Made by a program: the position numbers and the translations under genes | Shown: piece after piece, positions 12,206 through 25,500 of the stretch | How the letters are laid out: the number at the start of each line of letters is the position of its first letter | How positions within the stretch are numbered: position 1 is the stretch's first letter | Source of the DNA: Myrica gale | Lineage: Eukaryota > Streptophyta > Magnoliopsida > Fagales > Myricaceae | Assembly (NCBI GenBank): GCA_963930655.1 | Contig: OZ005603.1 | Location: 22,892,201-22,956,200 of the forward strand | Direction of reading: 5' to 3' | Length of the DNA: 64,000 nt | Notes under the pieces: model-generated | What the model saw: the letters and a program-made list of their open reading frames with translations, nothing else | Databases searched by the model: none | Told to the model about the DNA's origin: nothing

Positions 12206-15200
12206 ATGGCAACTCCCGAAACCAGTAATCCTATCAGTACTCGTAATCCTACTGATAATCCTACTGGAGATTCGTCAAAGGATGATCATCCTTCTAATCC
12301 TTACTTCCTCCATTTCGGTGAAAGTCCTGGATCTACCCTAGTTTCTCAGCCATTGTTGATATCTGGTGAGAACTATCATACATGGAGCCGATCCATGCTA
12401 ATCGCACTCGAAGCCAAGAATAAGCTTGGATTTATAGATGGATCTCTTCCTCGTCCTCAGGCTACAGATCCTCTGTTCAGTGCATGGTCTCGATGCAATA
12501 ATATGATCTTTTCTTGGCTCCTCAATGCCGTATCTAAAGAAATAGCTGCAAGTGTGATGTACATTTCAGATGCTGCAGATGTGTGGGCTGATATACGAGA
12601 TCGTTTCTCACAAGCAAACGGACCGCGTATTTTTCAACTGCAGAAGCAAATTGCATACCTTACTCAAGGCACTAATTCTGTAAGTGCGTATTTCACTATG
12701 CTCGAAGGAATTTGGGATGAATTGCATACTTATAAGCCACTTACTACCTGCTCTTGTGGATGTTGTTGTGGAGCATTACGCTTAGTTGCTGAAACACAAC
12801 AATCTGAGTATGTCATGCAATTTTTGATGGGATTAAACGATTCGTTTGCTCAAATTCGTGCTCAGATCTTGTTGTCTGTTCCACTACCTCCTATCAACAA
12901 GGTATTTTCCTTGATACTTCAAGAAGAACGGCAAAAAGGAATTAATTCGGCTTCTAATCCTGTTGTTGATTCCATTGCCTTGATAAGTCGGCAACCAGCT
13001 GCTAGTACTCATCTCCAATTCACTTCTCAAGCTAAAGAACGACCTCAATGCAGTCACTGTGGCAATCTTGGTCACACGGTTGACAAGTGCTACAAATTGA
13101 TTGGTTATCCCCCTGGTTATCGTACTAAAACCAGACCTCCTTTAGCTGCTAATGTCACTGGTTCTAATCCTTCGAATTTTGCAGATTCGATGTTTGAACC
13201 AATTCCTCAGTCTCATTCTACGACACTGCCTTTTACTCCTGCACAGTGTCAACAGCTTCTTTCGCTGATAAATTCTCAGCCAGCCTCATGTGATGAATTT
13301 GCTGTCTCCTCTGCCAATTTAGTACACAATCAGAGTATGGCAGGTAATCAACCTTTCATTGCTTTGTCGTCATATCTTCCTACTACATCTGCACTTTGGA
13401 TCATTGATACAGGTGCATCTGATCATATGGTCAATTCAATCAGTTTGTTTTCTTCAGATATACTTCCGTGTGCTTCCACAGTAAATCTTCCTGATGGTCA
13501 ATCAACTGTAGTTTCTTTTACTGGAACCGTTTCTTTATCTCCAACATTAGTTCTTAAAAATGTCCTCTGTGTTCCTAGCTTTCATTTCAATTTAATTTCT
13601 GCCAGCAAATTGACAACTGATCTTCAATGTTGTCTCATTTTCTTGTCTGGTCATTGCTTGATTCAGGACCTTATCACTTGGAGGAGGATTGGGCTGGGTA
13701 AAGAGCAAAATGGTCTCTATGTGTTGCAGCAACATACTATGGATGTTTCTGTACCTAAACCGTTTGTTGCTTCATCTTCGTCTACTTACTTTGATCTTTG
13801 GCATTATAGATTAGGACATGTATCTGATTCTCGAATCTCAGTTTTGCATAAACTAGATTCTTCTATTACATGTTCTCCTTCATTTCATTGTACTACATGC
13901 CCTTTAGCTAAACAAAGGCATTTACCTTTCAATAATAGTACACATATCGCTTCTAAGCCTTTTGATCTCATACATTCAGACATATGGGGTCCTTTTTCTG
14001 TTCCTACAGCTTTGGGTCATCGCTATTTTCTTACCATAGTTGATGATTCTACACGGAGTCTTTGGGTTTATCTTATGAAACTCAAATCTGAAGCTAGATC
14101 CTTACTCAAGTCTTTTTTCACATTGGTTCAAACTCAGTTTCAGACCACTGTTAAGTGTATTAGAACTGACAATGGTTTAGAATTTATAATGCCTGAATTC
14201 TATGCTAGTGTTGGTACAATACATCAAACTACTTGTGTAGAAACTCCTCAGCAAAATGGGAGAGCTGAACGCAAGCATCAGCATCTTCTCAACATTGCTA
14301 GAGCTCTTAGGTTCCAATCCAATGTCCCTTTAACTTTCTGGGGTGATTGTATCCTTACCGTTGCTTATATAATCAATAGGCTTCCTACTCCACTCTTGAA
14401 TAATCAATCTCCATATGCTTTGCTTTATGGACAAACTCATTCTTACCAACATCTTCGTGTGTTTGGTTGTCTTTGTTATGCTTCCACTCTTTCTAGTAAT
14501 AGACATAAATTTTCTTCCCGAGCTCGTAAATGCATCTTCATTGGTTATCCTTTTGGTACAAAAGGTTACCGATTGTTTGATCTAGACACAAAGACAATTT
14601 TTGTCTCTCGAAGTGTAGTTTTTCATGAAACTCTTTTTCCATTTCATGACAAAACTTTACTTTCCTCAGCACCTCATATTGCTGATATTTCTCCTTCTGT
14701 TGATGCTTCTCCTGTTCTTCCTCATATTATACCAGATTTGTCTTCTCCTCATATTCTTCCTCAAATTCCTGAACCTGTTTCAGATGTTTTACCATCAGCC
14801 ATGTTACCTCTTTCTTCTTCCTCTTCTATTCCTTCCATTGCTTCTCCACCTTCCATTCCTCTTCGTCGGTCCACTAGGAACATAACAATACCTAGTTATT
14901 TGCGTGACTATCATTGCAGGCTACTTACTCATGACCCTTCCTCATCCTCTTCTCAAGTTGGTGCTGTCCAATCAGGTACTCCTCATCTGTTGCAAAATTT
15001 TCTTTCTTATTCCAATCTTTCTTCACATCATCGAGTTTTTTCTCTTTGTCTATCTACTATCCATGAACCAACTTCTTTTCATGAGGCTGTCAAACATCTT
15101 CATTGGCGTGAAGCTATGGCTGCCGAGATTTCTGCTCTAGAGGCCAATCATACTTGGCAACTTACTAATTTACCTGCTGGACACTCTCCCATTGGGTGTA

Positions 15201-16645
15201 AATGGGTGTATAAGGTAAAACTTAGAGCTGATGGATCTATTGAGCGTTATAAGGCAAGATTAGTTGCTAAGGGTTATACTCAGCGAGAGGGTTTTGATTA
15301 TTATGAAACCTTTTCTCCCGTGGCTAAGATGGTCACGGTGCGTACTGTCCTTGCCTTGGCAGCTATACATAATTGGCATTTGACTCAACTTGACGTCAAT
15401 AATGCTTTTCTTCATGGGGATTTACATGAAGAAGTTTATATGAGCTTGCCACCCGGATTTGCTAAACAAGGGGAGGATCAGCGTGTTTGTAAGTTGTTTA
15501 AGTCTTTATATGGACTCAAGCAAGCTTCAAGACAGTGGTTTAGCAAATTTTCTAGCACTCTAATAGCTCATGGGTTTGTTCAATCAACCTCTGACTACTC
15601 TTTGTTCACACGACTTGCTGGTCAATCTTTTATTGCCTTAATAGTCTATGTTGATGACATATTAATTGCATCAAATGATTCTTCAGCAGTTGATGCCTTG
15701 AAAGTATTTTTGGACAGCAAGTTTAAGTTGAAGGATTTGGGTGCAATTAAGTATTTCTTGGGGATAGAAATTGCAAGGTCTGCTGCAGGCATTACTCTAT
15801 GTCAACGTAAGTATGCCCTTGAGATTCTAGAAGATAGTGGCATGTTAGGCAGCAAGATATCCAAATTTCCAATGGAACAAAATTTCAAATTGAGTGCTTC
15901 GGATGGAGTATTACTAAAGAATCCTTCAGTTTACAGAAGGTTAATTGGTAGACTCATATATTTGACAATAACAAGGCCAGATATTGCCTACACAGTGCAG
16001 TCCTTAAGCCAATTTATGGACAAGCCTCGTGATACACACTTCAAGGCTGCTACTAGATTGTTGCAATATATAAAGGGAACACCAGGCCAAGAGATTTTGT
16101 TATCTGCTACATCTGAAATACACTTGAAAGCATTTTCAGACTCAGATTAGGCAGGGTGCATTGATAGCCGAAAGTCTATAACAGGTTTTTGTATATTCCT
16201 TGGTGACTCATTAGTTTCATGGAGATCAAAGAAACAATCAACTGTTTCTAGATCTTCAGCTGAAGCTGAATATCGATCGATGACTTCAACTGTATGCGAG
16301 ATTGTATGGTTGCTCAGATTGCTTAAGGATTTGAACATATGTCATGATAAATCTGCTCTTTTGATATGTGATAATCAAGCGGCATTGCATATTGCTTCAA
16401 ATCCAGTGTTCCATGAGAGAACAAAGCATATAGAGATAGATTGCCATATTGTTAGAGAAAAGTTACAAGTTGGTGTTATTAAAACTCTGCATGTAAAAAC
16501 TGAAATGCAACTTGCAGACATCTTTACAAAAGCCTTGGGATATCAGCAGTTCAGTAGCTTAGTTAGCAAGATGGGTATTTTGAAGTCTGAACTGAAGCAA
16601 GCTGCAGTCATAAAGCAAACACAGTGTATAGAAGACTCAAGTTAG
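12206..16645 (+). mobile_element. gag-pol coding region of the copia element
   Basis: Domains read in order: gag (about 12350-12950), zinc knuckle CSHCGNLGHTVDKC near 13049-13090, protease WIIDTGASDH near 13398, integrase with HSDIWGPF near 13973 and DNGLEF near 14168, reverse transcriptase with KARLVAKGYTQ near 15252 and YVDDILIA near 15647, and RNase H with DNQAALHI near 16369 and ADIFTKAL near 16516. A fossil with about one break. Confidence 0.92.
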
Positions 16646-16821
16646 TTTGTACACGTGTATTAATACAGTTGTAAACATAGTCTAGTTTACTTTCTCGACT
16701 TTAACTGTATACTCGACTTTAACTGTATACTCGAGCTGTTGCTTTATGTGTAGTTATATATAAGATGTAATAGTGTTTTCATAATTAATATAGAAAATTA
16801 CACAGATATCCAGATTTGTTA
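16580..16821 (+). repeat. 3' LTR of the copia element
   Basis: Matches the 5' LTR and ends ..ATTTGTTA before the AATAC duplication. The exact left edge is uncertain by a few bases, because the first bases differ from the other LTR. Confidence 0.85.
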
Positions 16822-16826
16822 AATAC

Positions 16827-17150
16827 AATGCTCAACTTTCCGAGAATCGGAAACAAATCTATCCTCCGAATTCCTCGACTCTTACTCCCTTCCTTTGACT
16901 GTCGAGGCGACAATTAATTCATAGCCTTCTTCGTGGGAAAGAAATACAGAGAAAGAACAGATCTTTCACGTAAAATATCTTCGGAACCTAAAAGAAAACA
17001 GAGAGGCACACTCTCAACTATGTCAGATATGGAAAACAATTTCTAGCTCTTCTAACTTTTTCGTGCTAACGAGAAAATGGAACAGAGAATGCAATCATCA
17101 GCAGTCGATTTGTAGTTTTTCTGCAACTGAACAAGCATGTAAGTCTCCCT
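16827..17150 (-). promoter_or_regulatory. Displaced upstream region of the RNL pseudogene
   Basis: Homologous to 2256-2580 of the intact RNL gene: CAACTTTCC.GA / GAACTTTTTCCCAGA, then CTTCTTCGTGG.AAAG, ACAGAGAGGCACACTC, TATGGAAA.CAA and CTGA.CAAGCATG in the same order. The copia element now separates it by about 5 kb from the coding region it once served. Confidence 0.7.
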
Positions 17151-17390
17151 GTCCGAGAGTGTTGACTTCATCCTTTCAGTAGGCGAGTTCGAAGGGCATA
17201 TTATTCCTTGCGTTCTTCTTACAGCATTACAGCATTACGAAGTTGACTCTCTAAAAACTCGTAAACTGCTGATTGACCGTTGGCAATGAGGAGGTACTTT
17301 TCTGCGAAGGTTCTTTTGTTTAATTCTTAAGAACTTGCATCAAAATTTATGTGGTTATTGACAAATTATAAATGAGCGATCCAATTAAAA

Positions 17391-17619
17391 AAATAAATAA
17401 ATGCAAAATTAGTTCATGTGTTATACGCGATTTAGTCCCAGTAATATGAAAAATATAAATTTAGTTTTTGTAATTCTATTTTCGTTTGTCGTTGGTTCTC
17501 TATCAGAGACTGATTTTATCACTTTCTAAAATCACATAGACTAAATTTATGTTTTTCATATCACGAGGACTAAATCGATTTTTGCGTATAATACAGGGAC
17601 AAATTTTACATTTATCCCT
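17391..17619. mobile_element. Foldback MITE
   Basis: The left arm AAATGCAAAATTAGTTCATG..TTATACGCG is the imperfect reverse complement of the right arm GCGTATAATACAGGGAC..TTTACATTT. The inner arms TTTAGTCCC and GGACTAAA also pair. About 230 bp, non-coding, with the same general architecture as the element at 21987-22214. Target duplication not resolved. Confidence 0.6.
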
Positions 17620-17634
17620 AAAAAAAATTACAAG

Positions 17635-17748
17635 CTGGTGAGATGTAGCTCAGTTGGCACCTCTTCCTTTGGGAAGGACATGATCCGGGGTCGAATGCCC
17701 CTACCCCAGAGGCTTTGTCCTGCTTCTACAATTTGTCTAAAAAAAAAA
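17635..17748 (+). mobile_element. tRNA-derived SINE
   Basis: Contains an exact tRNA-like A box (TAGCTCAGTTGG) and, about 35 nt downstream, a B box (GGTCGAATGCC). An unrelated 3' body then ends in a run of A. It cannot fold as a complete tRNA, so SINE is the better call. The short body suggests a compact family such as the Au or poplar-type SINEs (inference). Confidence 0.7.
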
Positions 17749-18173
17749 TACAAATAATTAATTGAGGTCGAAATTCAGTTAAAAAAATAGACTATCTTTA
17801 AGTTCAAGTTACAAATAAGTAATTCTTAATATCCGAGATGAGAGTGTACGAGTAACTTATTTTTAAGAGTATATAGAATTTAGAAAATTAGTTACGGTTT
17901 TTTTTACTTTGTTTACAACTTTTCAATACCAGACTTTGAGTATAATCATACTTTATTTATTCACCATCTCTTATCATCAAAATAAATTTCTAAGACTATT
18001 TCTAAGCTGAAAATGTCAAAACAACAGGCTGCCTTCATTTTCTTGGAAAAAAAATCCAAAATTAAATCGAAATTGGTGAATGTTGACTGTGTGCTTGGAA
18101 TACCTGTTGATTTCTAGGAACGCATGCGCGGGGGAGCAGAAAAAAAATTGAAAAAAAAGGAGAGAGAATAAGT
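17749..18173. other. Intergenic, no gene
   Basis: AT-rich non-coding sequence between the SINE and the LTR element. Nothing recognised. Confidence 0.5.
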
Positions 18174-19466
18174 TGGTATACTCTAAAAATCATTTATATG
18201 AATAATGATTATTTAGATGTCACATATTTATATTTATTTATTGGATAATATGATGTGACATAAGATGTTACATAGATATTATTGAGTGACAATGTAGAAA
18301 AGTCATGTCAATTATTAATAAATCAAAGGCGAGAAGTATGACTATTCGAATCCTTGTTCACTTGATATTTTGTTCTAGACCGAGGTACATATTGATGTAA
18401 GATAGGTCTATGCTCGTTGTGCCTCTATTTAATAGGATGATGAACTTCGTCATTGAGATACTGACCTTAAGCAAACGAGTAGGTGTAATGTATGAGTACA
18501 TACACTGAACGAGATCAAATATGAATACCTTCTGGAAGTGATTACTGATGTTGAGAAAGTATTCAACATAATTGGTTTATTGTATCCTTAGACCTGAGAG
18601 GTTTATACGAATCTGTTTATTGTGTGCTTGTGCTTTGACCGAACCATTTGGTAATGATTTTTCTAGGTCAAAGATTCCAGATAATATTAGTTCTTTTACA
18701 TAATAAATAAGTTTGTATAAATGCTCAATCAGGAATTCACAAGTCCCTTGATGAGATAGTATATTCAATATACCTGTATAGGGTTGGACTAGAAAAGAAT
18801 CTATTGGCCAACGGTATTTTGTGAAAATGTTTTTCGATATTAATATATATATATATATATTATATTTATTTGTGAAATTATTTTGGAAACAATTGATAGT
18901 CCAACGAGTTACATATCGTGAATTGAGAATTATATGAGTTAGGGACTTAATTGGTGATATGATTCTGGTCCTATTGACTCATGTCGAATAAAGTATGGTG
19001 GAGGGATAAATGAACGAATAATTGTTACCAAAAGAGATTTCACAAATCAATCTCAAATACTCGGGAGTAAATTGTGATATGTTAATGGACATGATCACAA
19101 TTAGTATAAGCCTAAAATTCATAATATAAGAGAGTTAATAGAAAAATGGTTTTTCCATGTGATCCTACGGCTGAAATCTGAGGTCCCTAACGATCCTACA
19201 TTATATCACAACCAGGGTTCAAAAAAGACTATAAGATAGCTTTTTCTAGACAATTGGTCACTATGACTTTAAGAAACCCTATGACTGCTATGAGGCGTGG
19301 AAAGGAAGGAGATAGAACGTTTGACTGCTCTATTGTGAAATCAAAGACTCAAGGTGTGAGATCAACAAGACCTGGAGATTATTGAAGATTGAAGAATCAA
19401 TCGCAGACAAAGTTCAAGATCGTTTGTCAGATCATGTAAGTATAATTTTTCGAAGGCAAACATTCA
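18174..19466 (+). repeat. 5' LTR of the non-coding LTR element
   Basis: Matches 20401-21704 over its length, including ATTTAGATGTCACAT, CTAGACCGAGGTACATATTGATGT and a central AT dinucleotide run at about 18844-18862 (pure microsatellite). Its first few bases are diverged. Confidence 0.75.
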
Positions 19467-20400
19467 TTACGACACAATGATGCTGCAGAAATGTGAAACT
19501 GAACTTTATATGATATTGTTCAGTGAGAGATAAGCATAGAATTATTACTTATATTCTTTTGGAGTTTTATCCAAAAAGGTACGCTAAGTATTATTTGATA
19601 ATTGTTAAGTGAACAATTAGTAATTGTCGGTAGGAATATTTATTTTAAAAGAGTATGACCTAATTAGAGGCGAAAAAGTGACAATTCTTACTGAAACAGT
19701 CAGCTGAGCCAATAGTTGGAAATCCAGGTTAATGAAATAATCAAATTGTTTGATTTTTTCACAAAAACGTGGATTAGCCTTGCATTAACAAGAAGTCAGT
19801 GGGAGTTTAATATTGTTTATGATTCTTTATGTTAATAATATACTACTCAATTGGAATGAAGTATGAGTGATGTCATCAGTCAAAGACTTTTGGAAGTGTT
19901 CCACATTCTTTGAACTAAGTTATTGGTAACCGAGAAAAGAGGTATTTGAGACCATGTTGATGAATACTGGCAAGGGATGGTTTGCAGGATGCCAAGGAAT
20001 GATTTTACCATTTAGGCATAATTTCATCTCTCCAAGTAGAGAGGGATAAGGCCAGAGATTAATCAAGTAGTCAGTTTTATGAGTAGATATTAATTTAACA
20101 AAGGCCTTGAATGCTGGGCAGTGATCAAACATATTCTCAAGTTCTTGAGAAGAACTAAGAGTTGATATTGGTGCTTAGAATTGAGTATTTGCAGACTGTT
20201 CAATGATGCACAAACTCAGATATTATTGATAGTTGATCAATATTGAATTTGTGTATATGTAGTGGGTAAAGGCACATGAGTTGGATAAGTTGTAAGCAGT
20301 TTAGAACTGATGACTCCACCACTATAAGACATAATACATAGAATGGATGTACGTGGATATGAGATACCTATATGAATGGTTTTTAGTGCAAGTGAGAGAT

Positions 20401-21704
20401 TGTAAGAATAATGTTCTAAAAATTATTTATCTGAATAATAGCTATTTAGATGTCACATGTTTATATTTATTTATTGGGTAATATGATGTGACATAAGATG
20501 TTACATAGATATTATTGAGTGACATTGTAGAAATTAAATTCATGTCAATCATTAATGAATAAAAGGCAGGAAGTATGACTATTCGGTTCCTTGTTCACTT
20601 GATGTTTTGTTCTAGACCGAGGTACATATTGATGTGCGATAGGTTTATGCTCATTGTGCCTATATTTAATAGGATGATGGATTTTGTCATTGAAGTAGTG
20701 ACCTTACGCAAACGAGTGAGTGTAATATAAGGGTACATGCATTGAACGAGATCAAATATAAATACTTTTTGGAAGTGATCACTGATGTTGAAAAAGTATT
20801 CGGTACAATTGGTTTATTGTATCCTTAGACCTGAGAGGTTTATACGGATTTGTTTATTGTGTGCTTGTGCTTTGACCGAATCATTTGGTGATGATCTTTC
20901 TAGGTCAAAGATTCCAGATAACGTTAGGTCTTGTACATAATAAATAAGTTTGTATAAATGTCCAATAAGGAATCCACCAGTCTCTTGATGAGTCATTATA
21001 TTCAATATATTTGTATATGGTTGGACTAAAAAAGAATCTATTGGCCAATGGTATTTTGTGAAAATGTTTTTCGATATTAATATATATATTTATTATGATA
21101 TTGTTTTAGAAATAATTGATTGTCCAACGAGTTACAGATTGTGAATTGAGAATTAAATGAGTTATGGATTTAATCGGTTATATGATTCTAGTCCTATTGA
21201 CTCATGTGAAATATAGTATGATGGAATGATAAAATAAACGAATAATTGTTAGCAAAAGAGATTTCACAAATCAATCTCAAATATACTCGGTTGGTAAATT
21301 GTGATATGTTAATGGACATGATCACAACTAGTAGAAGTCTAAACTTCAGAATATAAGAATATAAGGGAGTTAATGGAAAAATAGTTTTTCCATGTGATCC
21401 TACGATCGAGATCTGAGGTCCCTAACAATCCTACACTATATCACAGCTAGGGTTCAGAAAAAGACTATAAGATAGTTTTTTCTATTGACAATTGTCCATT
21501 ATGACTTTGAGAAATCCTATGACGGCTGTGAGGCGTGAAATGAAGAAGACAGAACATTTGAGTTGCTCTATTGTGAAATCAAAGACTCAAGATGTGAGAT
21601 CAACAAAACCTGAAGATTATCGAAGATTGAAGATTCAATTGCAGACAAAGTTCAAGATCGTTTGTCATATCAAGTAAGTATAATTTTCCGCAGGCAAACT
21701 TTCA
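20401..21704 (+). repeat. 3' LTR of the non-coding LTR element
   Basis: Starts TGTAAGAATAATG after a purine-rich tract and ends TTTCA. It matches the left LTR and the solo LTR in the XTH intron. Confidence 0.75.
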
Positions 21705-21986
21705 TCTAGTGCTCTGGCCACGTGAGTCGATTGGTTCGGACTTCGACCACTTCGATACTTTTTGAATACTTTATATGGAAAAATAAGAATAGTTCGCGTG
21801 TGAATCTTTTAATTTTCTTCCATATAAATATATACACACTTTACATCTTGTAACTCATGTCTAAAAATTAGAGCGATAAAATTGAAATTTCTTCTGTCAA
21901 AAAATTATTTTCCGTTTAAATTGATAAGAATTGTTGCAAAATATTTGAAATTAATAGTTAATAGGTGAAATGTAAAAAATAAATGT

Positions 21987-22214
21987 GATAAATATAAAGT
22001 TCATCTATTGGTTTGACCGAAAATTAAATAAGTCATTCAACTTTAAAACTCATCAAATTAGTTCTTAAGGTTTAACATTCATCAAGACTTTAGTCTCTCC
22101 GGAACCCTTCAAGTGTGAATGATTTTAAACCTTAGAGACTAATTTTATGCTTTTTAAAGTTTAAGGACTTATTTGATTTTGGTGTAAACCATAAGGACGA
22201 ATGTTGTATTTATC
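21987..22214. mobile_element. Foldback MITE
   Basis: GATAAATATAAAGTTCATC at the left pairs imperfectly with GAATGTTGTATTTATC at the right. Inner arms AAATAAGTC.TTCAACTTTAAA and TTTAAAGTTTAAGGACTTATTT also pair. Non-coding, about 228 bp. Lies 0.3 kb beyond the 3' end of the carbonic anhydrase gene. Confidence 0.65.
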
Positions 22215-22510
22215 CCAAGATAAATTGATAACTTGCATTTGTGTTGACTGCGATGGGTTAAGACATAGCAATGATTAAAGAAAGAAAGAAAGAAAAAAAT
22301 CAAATGAAATCTTTGTTTTGAGTGGGAATTCATTCAAATTCTATTTAGTACCGATAAAATGAATCCAAGGCATCCAAATGAAATTCCAGACAGAATTTTG
22401 AATAATAATAAATTACAAAATGGTTCAAAAATGGAATCAATGGTAAATTGGAAGCAATATGACACATATATAAGAAGTGTGTTTGAAGTTCTATGATCTC
22501 GTAGGCGTAG

Positions 22511-25500
22511 CTAGTTTTTTGGGCCTCTTGAGTTTGGGCCGTAGAATTGGACCTCTCGATTATTGTGTGATTGGACTGGTCTGGCATTCCTCGCAGCATA
22601 CTGTATGCAATATCAATATTTATGAATTATAAGAGTTTTCATAAGCAAATTTTAAAGAGGAAGAGAGTTTGGTTGCTTACATCATGGACCACATCTCTTA
22701 GTAATTTCACTTGTCCCCTCGAGACCGTTCTTATCTGCAGCCATGTTTCAAATATTAGTAAAGGACCTTCCCCAATAAAAAAGAGAATATTAGAAGGGAA
22801 TGACTAATATATCTTTAACGAGGGATTCTACCTTTCTGCTGATTGTCCAAATAACGCCTTCAGTGCATGGAGGGACAGTGAGTGAGCCCAGGTATCTGTA
22901 GTACTTCTTGCCACCCATCTTAATTTCTCTAGGATCGATCACACCCATGTTTCTTTCTGCTTTTATCTCAGCCATGGAGGCTATGTTTCTCATCAACTGA
23001 ATTCAAAGTTGATGCCACGTTAGAATTAAACCAAATTTGGAGAGAGCAACGACATCATTCGTTGAATGTCCGGATTCGAATCCCAATTAGCCGTACTCAA
23101 TTAAGTGGTCTACATGTTTTGCGAGCAAGAAGATTGAAGCCAAAATGTATAGTTCTGAACACGTGGGGGTGGCTTTGTGTCTTTTCTAAATTTGACTCAT
23201 GTTTTGTCCTACTACGCATCATGCAAAACGAAAGAAGAGAAAAAGAGAAGGTAGCGCAAGATAAAATCCTTTTTGTACCTTCGAGAGGAAAGCATCTGGT
23301 TGACCAATCTTATAGAAGAGTCCAACGACAGCAATTTTGTTTTTCACGCTGGGATCCTCGGTTACGTGAACCATATGCAGCTCCAAGTCATACCTGCCAC
23401 GGGACACGTTTCTTAAAGCAAGTGCGTGCAGAATAATTCCTATTGCTTGTTTCAAAGAGAAAAGAGGCCGGAGAGAAGGTAGAAGGTATACCTCCTTCCA
23501 TTGATGGAATGCTCGGAAGGTGAGTGCCAGTGGCCTTGCTCCAGAAGGTAGTCGGTGCCGTTGATGCGTATTGATCCTGCATCATCTTCCCATTGTAGCT
23601 GTAACAAGGACATATACTGTATTTTTAACAATTTGGATATGTTTGTTTTATTATTGATTTAGTTAAAAGTGTGTTTATTTTATTTTAAAAAATAAAATAA
23701 ATACAAAAACCAACATTACTTTCATAATCCATTGGAAGCAACTCTTCTCACGCTTTATTGCTTTGATACATTTATAGAATTTTCTCTTTTTAAACATTTT
23801 TATAGGTCCAATGACTTACAAATGTTGTGACTTGAAAGCGTATGTCCATCAACGAAAACTTGGAATAAATTTACTACTATTTGAAAAAATAGAATCCAAA
23901 CGAGTATGACAAAACACTCAAGTTTCTCAAGCTTAAAATTTCAATACACTTCATTTTTGTACATGGCAGCATTCGAGCATCAGCATTTATTGAAGTTGAA
24001 AAGAATTGTGCATAACTCAATATTTCTACCCCTTTGCATGCATTCTAAATGCAAAGTCATATTATGCGGTTCATACGGCGGATACGGGAGAGGAAGGAAG
24101 AAAAATTTGAGCATCTGCATTTATTGAAGCATGTCATGCATGCATTAAATGCCTTGAATTATTGATCTGGAGTTTGTTTTGTCTTCTGACAGAGACAAAA
24201 GATAAATGGTAAGTCAAAAAGGATGAGATAAGGCATTAAATGCCAAATTCAAGCCAACAACTAAACAACAAAAACGTCAAAAACGGATCTTAAAAAAATG
24301 TGCATCCTAATATGAATGCGATCCTCGCTGTATTAATTGCAGCATTATACGTAATGCCATATGCATTAATGCACGATTACTAATTACCTTTTACAGAGGA
24401 GTTCAACTGGCAGTTAGGTGACGTTGATTTGGAATTTTTTTTTGGAATGATTTTGATAAAATTATAAATATTTAGGTGAGTTTGAAATTGTAGTGATATA
24501 TGTATAGAAATTGTTTTAAGAGATTGATATTATAATAAAAAAAAGTAATAAAGTGTTGTATTAAATTATTTATATTTTGTAATATTTAATGTATAAATAT
24601 AAAAATAATGTTCAAATCTCTAAAAGAAAAATACACAACTGCCCTTTAGTTAGTCGACAGATCATTTAGAGGCTGTGGAGCGGAACTAAAGAAAGAAAGC
24701 CAGTGAACCGTACCACCATATTCTTGACCGCCAAAATCATTGGGAACTGTACCCTATTGTTCTCGACCTCAAAGCTCTACTCAATTTCTGTTAATGCTGC
24801 AGGAGGATTGTCATAAAACTCCCAACATGTTCTACCCTCGCCCCATTCCCAACATGTTTTTTTTTCTCAAATCTCCCCCTCTGAACTTGTAAGGAAAGGG
24901 AAAGGGAAAGGGAAAAGTTCGTTCATATATGATGATGTTTTTGAGCAAATCCGCGTGTACTGTACATGCAGGAATACTCGAACAAAAGCAAAGAAGGGGT
25001 CTGTTGGGATGTGAACAAAATGACCTCAGTTTAATCAATAGAAAAGAGAAAGATGGCCAATATCTGAAACATAATTCATCGAGTGTTGCAGGCATATATA
25101 TATATGCTTCCTTACCAAGATGTCGTGGCCTCGATTCTTGACAGTGGAGTTGCAAGGTTTGTAGTTTATTTCTAGTTCCCCTAACTGGGGAATCATTTTC
25201 ACCCTCCGACTTGACAAATCAATGGGAGATTGCATGCTTCCATTCTTACAAGCCGCCCAATCTTTCTGGATCTCTCCCCAGTGACTTGGACCCTTCTCGC
25301 TTCCTTCAATATAATCAAACTCCCTCTCGTCCTCTGCACCAAACGGTTCACAAAATTATAGCCAACCATATAACTCACAATCAAAATTAAGTGGCGAAAA
25401 ATGAATTTTGAAAACAAGGAAAGGAGCAAGCATGTGATCTTTTATATCTTTTCTGCATTACCAACTTCTTGAGCTATGGTTGCTGTAAAATTTGAGAAAA

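Larger units (their letters stand above)
11870..16821 (+). mobile_element. Ty1/copia LTR retrotransposon, nearly whole
   Basis: A 4.95-kb element flanked by AATAC at 11865-11869 and 16822-16826. Parts in order: 5' LTR, primer binding site, a single gag-pol region (capsid-like gag, zinc knuckle, protease, integrase, reverse transcriptase, RNase H), 3' LTR. The order with integrase before reverse transcriptase identifies copia. Its small size and LTRs of about 250 bp fit the Ale/Retrofit group, which is inference. The LTRs differ at about 3% of positions by eye, so the insertion is young on the scale of this window, very roughly a million years or somewhat more. Looks almost intact, with about one break in the coding region. 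It lies antisense to the RNL pseudogene. Confidence 0.93.
18174..21704 (+). mobile_element. Non-coding LTR retroelement with long LTRs (LARD/TRIM-like)
   Basis: Two direct repeats of about 1.3 kb (18174-19466 and 20401-21704) flank only about 930 bp of internal sequence without coding capacity. The internal region ends AGTGAGAGAT directly before TGTAAGAATAATG, a typical polypurine-tract/LTR junction. The LTRs end ..CAGGCAAAC.TTCA. A third, solo copy of the same LTR is at 41445-49627. The LTRs look about nine-tenths identical, so the element is older than the copia insertion. Autonomous partner unknown. Confidence 0.75.

Noticed and set aside
17640-17712. tRNA gene suggested by A and B boxes
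   Set aside because: The sequence lacks complementary acceptor and anticodon stems and runs into an A-rich tail, so it is read as a SINE.
22345-22599. Minus-strand open frame overlapping the end of the carbonic anhydrase gene
   Set aside because: It is the last exon read in another frame. The true frame gives the expected ..[13 protein letters not shown] ending.
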